Source: Cinnamomum chago (lineage: Eukaryota; Streptophyta; Magnoliopsida; Laurales; Lauraceae). Taken from it: DNA of 64,000 nt. The DNA is taken from the NCBI GenBank assembly GCA_038049695.1, contig CP142458.1, positions 44,733,501-44,797,500 of the forward strand, written 5' to 3'. Positions 55,271-64,000 of the stretch are shown here, in pieces. Positions within the stretch are counted from its first letter, which is position 1. Each line of letters opens with the position of its first letter. The notes beneath the pieces are model-generated. The model did no database searches, had not been told where the DNA came from, and worked only from the letters and a program-made list of their open reading frames with translations. The translations under genes and the position numbers were made by a program.

Positions 55271-55276
55271 TCTTAC

Positions 55277-55428
55277 CATCAAGGCACGGTTGCGAGATCG
55301 AGGAAGCTCTTGGATATACTTTTCAAAGGCCTCCAGTTTTACTTTTCCTTTAACTTCTACAAGTTTAGACCAATTTACCTGCAAGGCCTTCTCACCACTG
55401 CACAAAAATTTCGCTGTTGACATGTCGC
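55277..55428 (-). CDS. SPOC-domain protein, upstream exon (N-terminal half of SPOC)
   Basis: On the minus strand this encodes DMSTAKFLCSGEKALQVNWS, then KLVEVKGKVKLEAFEKYIQE and LPRSRNRALM, the first half of a SPOC domain. The donor is ATG|GTAAGA (55276-55271). Joined to the exon at 17551 it yields RALM-VVSLCWKVG, exactly the expected continuity of a SPOC domain, in phase 0. The acceptor is less certain: an AG at 55430-55429 gives 152 bp, but the preceding tract is AT-rich rather than pyrimidine-rich. No further upstream exon was recognised to 64000. Confidence 0.87.
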
Positions 55429-55776
55429 CTACCATATATTTTTATTATTCTGCTCTTCATAAAATTGATTCGCATTTTTTAAGCAACAACTTAGCAAAAC
55501 ATTTAGAAGCTAATGATACTATTAGAATGGATGTCAATTTAACTTGCAAAGCAGATCAATTGAGCCATGAGCAAGACATGTAATTATCATGTTGGAACAA
55601 GTAAATGTGAGTGCATAAAAAGGTAAGAAAGTTGTCATTGACAAAGCTAAAAAAATAACCTTTTCTCTTACTCTTAGAAGCGCATAATACTTTTATTTAT
55701 AATTTATCAACAAGATGAGAAATCGTATTATTGGTTTGGACATAACTTTAAGTAGGCTGATTGAAAGATGTTCCAG
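55429..55776. other. Intron sequence upstream of the 55.3-kb exon
   Basis: AT-rich, no recognisable coding or element sequence. A SPOC-type exon was looked for on the minus strand here and not found. Confidence 0.4.
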
Positions 55777-56794
55777 TTGTAAGACCCCAACCCTTCTTAA
55801 TCATGATTAGTAGCTAATTAATGTTGATTAAATACTACTTAGTGTGTTTTGTGTGGTGATTGATTGGTTAGGTAGATTAGAGGGGTTTTGAACCAAGTTA
55901 GGTAGCCAAAAGGACCCTTTTTTGTAATTTCCGGAGGGGTTGCCCGCAATTTCAGAAAGGGGTGATTTTGGGTTTGTTGGGTAGAGAATTCCGCCCCGAC
56001 CAACTTCCGTGTTTTGACCAAGTCCATTTGAAGCCTTAAAAGATACATTTCCAGCCCATTTACTAAGTACCATAATTCACTTTAGCTATATGGACCTATT
56101 TGAAATTTCCAGAACTTCACGCCAAAACACAAACTCAACCCAATCGATCCTCACTCTGTCTTGCTGCTTGAAATTAGCTGGAACTCTCTCTTATCCACCA
56201 ATCCTCTCTTCTTGCTTCCAATCGATCAAGGTGCTGTTGCATTTTGGATTTTTTTTCAAGCCAAAGATAATCTTCTTCCTCAACTACACCTTCTACAAGC
56301 CATAATAGTTCATTTCGTCTCTTCTTCACTCCATTGGTAAGAAATCTCTTCCCTAGTGTTTGAAATTAGTTAGTGGATCTTAGATTTGTTGCATGCATCC
56401 CTTGAGTCCATTCCACTATTTCACCATTGTAGGAGTTCTTGAACGTTTAGAGATTTGGGCAGTTTCACTCTAGAGCTCGATTTGAGTAGTAATAGCTTGG
56501 AATCAGTTGAATTTGGGTAGAGCACCAAACTAAGGCAACTAAACACTTATAAGATCATGCATGCATGCTTTATTGATGATTCCTAATATGATGCAGGTCA
56601 AGCTCTATATGTGATTCTATTTTTTTTTTTAATGGAAATACAAATCCCTAAATGTCTAGGTAGTTGAAATTGTATATAAGCTTGGGAGCTCTTATTGTAT
56701 TCAAGAAACATGCCGCTGAAACCTGGAATGAAATGGGAAACAATCCCACCTGAAAAACACCATTTCGAATTCGAGCTTTAGAAGTTATGAAGCC

Positions 56795-57145
56795 TACGGC
56801 TAGCCATGGAAGGCTCTACGGCTAACCGTAAGCCCACCGTGAACCACCTTATTTTACACAGCGGTGGCTTTCACAAAACTAAGCTTCTCGGACATTTGTA
56901 CTACAGCTAACAATATGTGCCTTTACAGCTAGCCATAAGGCCGGCCGTACGGTCACCTTGGAGACATTTGAGTCCCACGGTTGCAAAGGTAGAACTATGC
57001 AAATTTTGGAGTTTGTACTATGGCTCAAGGTAAGCTAACCGTAGGTTACCTTACGGCTAACCGTTAGCTAACGCTGCAGACACTGTGAAACTCAACTTAA
57101 GAGTTGATTCCCAAGTTGTAACACTACGGCTGGTCGTAAGTGGTT
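56795..57145. repeat. Second palindrome-cored array, ACGGCTAGCCGT, about 110-bp period
   Basis: Cores of the type TACGGCTAACCGTAAG, themselves imperfect palindromes (CGGCTAGCCG), occur in pairs starting near 56795, 56900, 57017 and 57124; pair members are about 20-40 bp apart. Pair spacing is about 105, 117 and 107 bp. Spacers are not conserved. Layout matches the 463-979 array, but the core sequence is different. Confidence 0.75.
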
Positions 57146-57291
57146 CACGGCTAACCGTCAGGTAACCATGAAGCAACCATAGAACTCAAGATTTTTTGGA
57201 ACTTTTGGACCTAGTTTGGGACCCTACCATACACCTAAAAGGATACCCGGAATTCAATATCCGACCATGCCAAGCCAAAAGGTGTTGACTT

Positions 57292-58983
57292 TGTTATATT
57301 ATATGGTCTCAATCCAGTGGATGATGTAATAAATTGATTTATTTATCAATATAATCATGCTTTCCTTTCATGAGATGAATGGTGTTTTATTACTTCCTGC
57401 ACATACCCAATACGAATGGCATAATGGTTCATGAGATGAACCGGCACGAGTATATTAGATGTGATACATGTATATGGATGAGATCCACATACGGGAGACA
57501 TGTGTCACAAATCCTATACTTAAATTGATTCACAACAGGTTTCATTTGATAAGGTTGGGCATCTCATCTAATAAGGTTGCAGCACTTTGATCATTACGAG
57601 ATAGTGTGATTTGTCTCGATCATCAGAATGTAAGATTCTGGATCATGGTGCTGGTACATTGAATGTATTGAAGGACCATGAGAAGCACCTTATAAAACAC
57701 AGTATTTACTTTAAGGTCTACTCTCATAATTCCCTAGCAATAGGCCCTTAATCCTGAGACATTAATGAACTCAAGTTTCTATCTATTCATTTGCTTTGAT
57801 TCACCAATGAGTGAGGCCAAATGTAGGTCAACACCTCAGTGTCTTGGGTACGTGGCAGTAGGACTGTGGCAACATTCAATGGTCAAGATGGAATCTATCT
57901 TCATTATCCTCTTGTGCCAATTAATGGATTTATCATTGGTAAGTGCGCACCCATCTCAATTAAGAGTTAATTGGATGGTATTGATGATCACTGTGATTAA
58001 TTAGGTCTCAAGGATAATAAGATGTGGATCTAAATTGGTTAGACAGGTTTAATCCAACTGATCCATGGATATTGATAGAGGGGGCTACTTGTGGTGATAG
58101 GGAAGTTTAGGGTCTTCTTTGTAATTTATTCCTAAGACTGGAGTGCAATTGCATTTATATAGTGGAATTATTTGCAATTAACTGCAGACCCGGATTGCAC
58201 ATGAGATGTGGGGTCAGGGTGTCCCAGCTAGAGTCAGCTTTCTATGGAATCCCTAGTGGTCCCCACGCTAGCCCAATTATTAGATCATTACTAATTCTAC
58301 TTGAACTCAAAAGGAAAGAAAATAGAAACTTATTATTTCTATTGGAAGTGAGACTTCTAATAGTAGTAATAGGAAGAAGAGAATGTTACTAATTCTTATA
58401 GAAGTCAGACTTCTATTATTAATTAATAAGAGGAGGTGACTTAGAGTTATAAATAAAGGAGGAAAGGAGGTGGACGTCCCTATGCTTCCAATACTTGGAG
58501 TTCACGCCCAGCCCCAGTGTGTGCAAGAGTTGCACACTGCTCCTCCCTCTCCTCTCTCTTCTAGTTTCTCTTCTGGTTTGCCTTTGAGGTTTTAGTCGGT
58601 TTTTTTTTATTTTTTTTATTTTGAGATCCCACCATTATCCTTGAGAATAGAGATCTGATACGGGTCATAGCATGGAAGACTATTAGGTCTTGGAGATCCT
58701 AATTAGCTACTAAGAAAGAGTTCTTCATCGAGCAAGTCTTCTTCTCCATTAGAGCACAACCGAGCTCCCAAGGCATAATCTACTTTCTTGTATATTGTGG
58801 ATTTTTGTAGTTGCTTGTTGGCTGCTATTTACCATCTTGGAGATAATGTTTTACTGATCTTGATCATGAGTTTGAGGTTCTTGGATCCTGGATGTGGTTT
58901 ATGGCCTTATGTGTACTTGATCCCTAAGTCAAGTGGGTCAAAAGTTTTGAAAACCTATCCACGAGGCCCACCTACTTCCTACA
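57292..58983 (+). mobile_element. 1,692-bp copia-type solo LTR
   Basis: Starts TGTTATATTATATGG and ends CTACTTCCTACA. Flanks are GACTT (57287-57291) and AACTT (58984-58988), a target duplication with one mismatch. It matches the two partial LTRs at 18966-21871 closely. It has TATA-like and leader regions (ATAAATAAAGGAGG near 58452, then CTCTCTTCTAG). No internal region. Confidence 0.75.
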
Positions 58984-59483
58984 AACTTAAGGCATTCGAT
59001 GTCCATAAACTGAAGTAATGCCACGGTTATGACAACCAGGAGACATCAAAGACCCTAGGACTACATATAGTTGGATAGTGATGCCTACTGGCAATCCAGA
59101 CCTTAGGATTGGATTGTAATCCAAGACTTAACATCAAACTACTACACATGCATTTATATGTCACAACCCAAATTCCAAGGCCCTATTGGATTCCAGGTGG
59201 TAACTAATAGGCAATATTCACCATGCACCATCACAATATAATTAAACCTTCATTAGTTTAATCTTTTGATATTTAATATTATGATTATACTGCTCATACT
59301 TATTTTCACAAATCTATAATATCATGATTATATTGGCCATGCTAAGTACGGTCATATTTTGCACACTTCTTTATTTCTTAATATCATTTAATAGTTTCCA
59401 AAAAAAAAAAAAGGCCTTATACTTGATTAAGGCTATCAATGTATTTAAGTTTGGCTCAAACCTATTGAAACTTTTCACTGCCA

Positions 59484-60640
59484 AGGAGGTCAACGATAGA
59501 AGCCATCTTCTCACTTAGGCAATTAATGGGAAAATATCGAGCAAAGAGGAAAAATCTGCATATGGTCCTCATCAATCTAGAAAAAGCCTACGACAGGGTA
59601 CCTAGAGATTTAATTTAGTGGGATTTAAATAAAAGGAATGTTCTAAGAGGTTATATTGAAATTATTAAAGACATAAATGAAGGAGAAGCAGTAACGAATG
59701 TGAGAACTACTTGTGGAGAGACAAGAGACTTCCCAATGACCATAGGTTTGCACCAGGGGTCAACCCTAAGCCCTTATCTCTTTGCACTAATTCTGGATGA
59801 GTTAACTGCTCATATTCAAGGAGAGGTACCTTAGTGCATGTTATTTGCAGATGCTATTGTGTTGGTAAATGAATCAAGAGATGGTGTGAATACAAAACTC
59901 AAGAGATGCAGAGAGGTTTTAGAATCCAAGGGCTTTAAAATAAGTCGTACAAAGACAGAATATATGGTTTGTGACTTCAGTGGGCATAGAAAGAGCTGAA
60001 ACTACTATGAGAATTGAAGACCATGAGCTACCACAAAGTGATTCTTTCCGCTACCTTGGCTCTATAATTAGCAATGATGGGGAGATTGATGAACATGTCG
60101 AACATAGGATAAAAGTGGGATGGTTGAAGTGGAGAGTTGCTTCTAGAGTTCGTTGTGACCGAAGAATGCCAACAAAATTGAAGGGAAAATTTTATAAGAC
60201 AGCGATTAGTCCAACTATGATCTATGGAACAGAATGTTGGCCAATCAAGAAGCAGCATATGCACAAAAAGGATGTGACAGAGAAGAGAATGTTGAGATGG
60301 ATGTGTGGTCAAACTAGGAAGGATAAAATTAAAACTGAATGCTTTCGAGAGCATTTAGAGGTACCGACAATATGGGATAAAATTAGAGAAACCTGTTTGC
60401 GATGGTTTGGGCATGTCCAATGTAGAACGGTAACGGCGCCGGTAAAGAAAAGTTTGTCCATGAAGGTTGATGGCCCCCCAAGGGGAAGGGGTAGGCCAAA
60501 GGGGATGTGGATGCAGGTAGTAAGAATGGATATCAAAAAGTGTAACTTATCTGAGAATTTGGCTCGAGATAGATCGGAATGGAGAAACAGAATTCGTGTA
60601 CCCGTCCCAACTAGGGACAAGGCTTTGATGATGATATGAT
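59484..60640 (+). pseudogene. RTE-clade LINE, 5'-truncated, longest C-terminal frame
   Basis: Reverse transcriptase motifs appear in order: FSLRQLMGKYRAKRKNLH-like region (59510), HQGSTLSPYLFALI (59752-59795), MLFADAIVLVNESRDG (59838-59885, where FADD is usual), KGFKISRTKTEYMVCDFS (59930-59985). An open frame of 222 codons (59971-60639) carries the C-terminal part (RYLGSIISNDGEIDEHVEHR; WLKWRVASRVRCDRRMPTKL; YGTECWPIKKQH; MRMLRWMCG-like; CLRWFGHVQ). It ends CCCGTCCCAACTAGGG, then GACAAGGCTTTGATGATG. Stops lie in the upstream half. It is better preserved than the copies at 5 and 22.5 kb and of a different subfamily. Confidence 0.87.
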
Positions 60641-60645
60641 GATTC

Positions 60646-63368
60646 ATAATTAAATAATAGGATTCCCTGAATTCTTATTGGAGTATTTTTCCAAGATCCC
60701 AATTCCTAATTGTACAATTTTTAGCAATTATTTGGGCTTAGCAACTAATTAAGTGTGTTTAAATGCTAATTGATTAGTTTTGTGGTTGGAATATGTTTCG
60801 TGCGTTTCACGAAATTTTGAGAGCATTTGGACTCGGTCTAGTAACTAAAAAATTCACTCGGTGGTTTGCCCGAGTAGGGTGAACCAGACTGAATATAAAG
60901 GCCACTCTACCATTTGACTTGTCCTGGCCCATTTGACCTATTTTCCGGTCCTTTCTTGCCTTGACAACCGAGGACCCAAATTTGGTGAATTGCGAACCCT
61001 TGTTTGACCTACCCTTGACCAATGGATATTTTAAACACGGTTTTTCATGGGCAAGACCTTAGACTTTAGAACTTGGAAAATGGATTAGAATTGGGACTCA
61101 CAATGGAGTTTCAATTAAAACCCTTACCGAAACCTTAGCAAATTTGTCTAGGTTTCGGGGAGGTTGCTCCCGAACCCTCAGGGCCCCAACAGTGGCGCGC
61201 TACCCGGCTCGCTATAGAGCTCGACCCACGTTTGTAGAGTTTACCGTACCCCTCTTGCCAGTAAGCACCTTAGAGCTTGGACTCACTTAATTGTTTTGAC
61301 TTGAGACCAATGTGGAAAGATGTATGAGCTGACATAAACTCCCAGGTTTGTCCGGAGACTCGCATAACGCAGTGTTAGGTCAAGAGGATGCTTAGTTAGG
61401 ATCTTGAATGTCAATACCATCGGAGCACCAAGTAACTTCTAAATCCAGACATTCGGGGTCCGAGGCGAAGCATGGGATTTCATGACACCGTATCACCTTT
61501 TTTATGACAATCCAAGAGTTAAGATTTGGTAGTTATACTTATTCCTCTGTAATGCAAATGTCTACATGCTTATCATGCTAGTCTCAAGTCTATTTCACTA
61601 CATGCATTACTAGTGTGTTGTCATGCATAGCACTTGTCTGTTGTTGTACTGACTACCTGATTTTTAGGTTTGACCCCTGTTTGACCTAAAATGGACTTAG
61701 TATACCTTATTTTGGACAGGAGGAACTGTACTCTACCCTTTGGACTTGTGTAAAGCATTCTCAAAGTTGTAGCGCGCTTTGAGTTGCCCTGCTCCTTGTG
61801 TCTAATAGTATCTTTAGTATGAATAATTCGTCAGCGTGCGTGCATTTGTTGCCCCGCGGCCTTCCAAGTTTGTCTGGAACCAACAAACCTTTCTAACCCA
61901 TTTCGAGGCTAGTCATTGTATGCCGAAATGCTGCCCGTTTGTCCGAAACTCATGTACAATATCTGTACTCTATCTAATCTCGCTTGCATCATCTTGCCCT
62001 ATTCATTTATCATTCCAGCTTGTCTGGTCTTGCATGGTAATGTCTAGCTGGTCACTTGAGAATTAATTAAGGCTACTCATGAAGGTCATGACTTTAGCTC
62101 AACTTACAAGGTACTCGGAGTATTTCATTTCATGGGGTAATTCTTGATCATGGTTTCTAGTCAGCATTGGTTCATGCATTCACGAGTCGGCAACACCTAG
62201 CTGGTACTATTATTGTGTGTTTGTATGTGTGTGTATATGATATAGCTCGTTGCAGTGTAGTGTCGATAGGTGACAAGGGTGTCACTTCAATACCAACCTT
62301 GCCAAGGAAATGCAGACACACCCGTGGCAAGGCAAATCTTGTTTGATGGCCATATTATACTCAAGGGAGTTCTCGTGGTACTGCTCGCTCGCTCTTGGCT
62401 ATGGGAAATGTAGATGCACCCAGCAAGGATAATTAAGCCACGTGATTGCCAAAGTTCATTACTTAGCGTGCATTAGTTTAATTGCCAAAGTAGACATGAG
62501 TATTTAGTTGTCTTGCATTCACCATACTTGCCAAGTTGTTATCTTGTCTTGCATATTCCTCATTTGCCAAAGTTCATTACTTGTCTTACATTTATTATCA
62601 CACCCGCATCATTATTTGTGGCCTTGCATTTATCCTCACTTATCTAGTTTTCCTGCCTTACTCATTTATTAATTTTAACTTGTGATTTAATTATATTTAT
62701 GCAACATGCTATGGTGTTTATATTGACAACTTGCCAGGCTTTTGTACGATCCTACACTTGGTGTTGTAGGTAACAAGCCCCTTACCCTTGCCGAGGAGGA
62801 GAGCAGTAGTTGAAGCGAAACAACAGAGCCTAGTCAACTGGTATAAAGCATCGGGCTACTGCATGAGGGCGACAATTTTGGGACATTATCTGAGTTTTGT
62901 TACTTTTGGACTGTATAAACGGCCATTGTTTCAGGCCTTTACTCTGTTTCTGGGTTGTAATAAAAATAATTTGTTAATGCTACTTGAACATCAATTTATT
63001 TTGAGATTTGTGCTACTCTGATATCGTGTTATTGTATTTATGCTTATGTTTCTTGTCTATTTACTTCCACGCAAGCTTCCACCTGCTATTCCTCTTGAGC
63101 AAGGGGAAAGTGCAAGTTCATTCTCACAAGCAGAATCCTGGGGGGGAAATCAGCATGCAGGGAAAAGCTTTTATTAACGGCATCATTAACCCTCCACATG
63201 CAGCCACAACTCCGGATCTTTGCCCCACCATCTGTCTGGGGTCACCAAATTTTGATTTAACTAGTGAATGTGATGTTTTACCCAAAAAAAAAACCCTGAG
63301 AATGTGATGAGATACTTTTATAAGTCACGACGCGGAATTCTAAGGGCCCCGGGTTCTGTGTCGTGACA
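60646..63368. other. LTR body right of the RTE LINE
   Basis: No coding domain. The open frames of 70-100 codons have no motif. This is treated as the larger part of the long LTR ending at 63368. Confidence 0.45.
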
Positions 63369-63637
63369 ATTTAGAGGTACCATCAATAGATAATAAATTA
63401 ATAGAGACACATTTGAGAGTGTTTGGACATGTCAATGCAGCCCAGCAATGGTGCTAGTGAGAAAAAGTTTTTCCATGCAAGTTGATGGCCCCTCAAGGAA
63501 AAGGGGGATGGAAGTTTTTAGGATCTATCTGAAGAGATCCAACTTGTCCAAGGATTTTAGCTCAAGATAAAATGAAAAAACAATATTTATGTAGCTAACC
63601 CCAACACAGATGGGACAAGGCTTTTCATGATGATGAC
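63369..63637 (+). mobile_element. RTE LINE 3'-end fragment
   Basis: Starting exactly after the LTR end (TCGTGACA), ATTTAGAGGTACC and what follows match the RTE copy at 60353-60640 (GTGTTTGGACATGTC; GTTGATGGCCCC; AACCCCAACACAGATGGG; tail GACAAGGC...ATGATGATGAC). It is more diverged than that copy. The abrupt start at the LTR edge suggests the LTR interrupted or truncated it. Confidence 0.8.
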
Positions 63638-64000
63638 ACTTCTGCCACCATATTTCTGAGAACACATCTATATGACAGACATGCACAAACTAAAGGAAAA
63701 AATGTTGTTCTCTTCGGAAAACTATTATCATGAAAAAAAATTTGTTCAGAGGCAGGAAATCAGCAGGAAATCAGCATAACAGCATCTAGTTATGCCGAGT
63801 AATTATTAACGAAGACAATAATGTACAAGTATTACTTCATTATGTAGATTTTATGCTTATAGGGAATTGCAAAAATCTTGATTGTCTTCTATATCTGGTG
63901 TCTAGACATCAATGTGATTAAGTATTTCAAAAACATAACAAGACCACTTGAAGCAACATCAAAGTACAGCAGAGTAGCATTGTTTAATCAGGTATTTCTA
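63638..64000. other. Right edge of window, nothing recognised
   Basis: AT-rich, with a doubled CAGGAAATCAGCA motif near 63751-63774. Possibly intron of the SPOC gene, since upstream exons have not yet appeared. Confidence 0.35.

Larger units (their letters stand above)
17552..55276 (-). other. Giant 37,725-bp intron of the SPOC gene
   Basis: The interval between the two SPOC exons begins GTAAGA and ends TTTTACAG on the minus strand, canonical GT-AG signals. The exons are collinear, same-strand and phase 0, and together complete one SPOC domain, so this is best read as a single intron. Nearly all of it is transposon sequence: copia LTRs, RTE LINEs, copia D with nested C and hAT-1, hAT-2, MITEs and L1 pieces. 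Only about 17552-18965 and 54200-55276 could be old intron sequence. The alternative, that the exons come from two different gene copies or a misassembly, is less likely given the perfect fit. Confidence 0.82.
55778..59034 (+). mobile_element. Ty3/gypsy-type solo LTR with nested copia LTR
   Basis: It begins TGTAAGACCCCAACCC and ends CCACGGTTATGACA, giving about 1.56 kb once the nested solo LTR (57292-58983) is set aside. CCAG flanks both sides (55773-55776 and 59036-59039), offset by one base from the strict TG...CA ends, so the target duplication is suggestive rather than proven. It carries a palindrome-cored repeat array at 56795-57145 at about the same relative position as the array in the LTR at 1-1825. 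No pol domain. Confidence 0.6.
59159..63368 (+). mobile_element. Long gypsy-type (Tekay/Del-like) LTR split by an RTE LINE
   Basis: It starts TGTCACAACCCAAATTCCAAG and ends CCGGGTTCTGTGTCGTGACA (63349-63368). Setting aside the LINE (59484-60640) leaves about 3.05 kb. Internal features such as CCAACAGTGGCGCGCTACC (61186) and the TGGCAAGGC/CTTGCCAAGG run (62310-62335) are in the style of long chromovirus LTRs. Flanking bases (TTATA and ATTTA) do not form a clean duplication, so one end may be displaced. No pol domain. Confidence 0.5.

Noticed and set aside
59152-63373. ATTTA as the target duplication of the long LTR
   Set aside because: The left ATTTA is two bases away from the LTR start, so the match is not clean and may be chance.

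Overview
The window is nuclear DNA from a flowering plant. The evidence is Ty1/copia and Ty3/gypsy-type LTR elements with plant-type ends, RTE and L1 LINEs, three BED/DUF659-type hAT transposons, Tourist-like MITEs, and one spliced host gene. The lineage cannot be fixed from the sequence alone.

Only one host gene is visible. It lies on the minus strand and encodes a SPOC-domain protein whose C-terminal half resembles the plant TFIIS/SPOC (death-inducer-obliterator-like) nuclear proteins. Three consecutive 3' exons fit together in phase 0: 55428-55277, 17551-17492 and 17386-15845 (stop). The first two are separated by an apparent intron of 37,725 bp (17552-55276) with a GTAAGA donor and a TTTTACAG acceptor. 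Upstream exons are not seen and must lie beyond 64000. Almost everything between 18.9 and 54 kb is therefore a transposon mosaic inside one intron of an apparently intact gene.

Layout. 0-7 kb: minus-strand gypsy-like LTR sequence with a striking array of palindrome-cored repeats (463-979), inserted in a copia 3' end, then RTE and L1 LINE pieces. 7.3-15.5 kb: copy A of a large direct duplication, holding the left part of copia element D (minus strand) and the first 545 bp of copia element C, split by a 2,880-bp TG...CA insertion. 15.8-17.6 kb: the last two gene exons. 19-22 kb: two partial long copia LTRs in tandem. 22.3-23.5 kb: RTE LINE. 23.5-31 kb: copy B of the duplication, itself partly re-duplicated and carrying a hAT fragment. 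27,575-42,895: copia D, nested with copia C (30,466-39,841), which is nested with hAT-1 (31,965-35,578); D also carries a 1-kb solo LTR. 43,270-49,786: hAT-2, with a MITE and a solo LTR inside it. 50-54 kb: a Tourist-like MITE, a 46-bp RTE insertion with a perfect 15-bp target duplication, and L1 remnants. 55.3 kb: the upstream gene exon. 55.8-63.4 kb: two long gypsy-type LTRs, one with a second palindrome-cored array, one split by an RTE LINE.

Target-site duplications read directly from the sequence give a relative chronology: D (GGAAT), then C into D (AAATG), then duplication of the left part of this nest. Later or undated events are the 2,880-bp insertion in copy A only (CATAT), hAT-1 into C (GATCCATC), and the solo LTRs. 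All LTR elements are fossils with several breaks each. Identity estimates are by eye; no alignment or database search was run.
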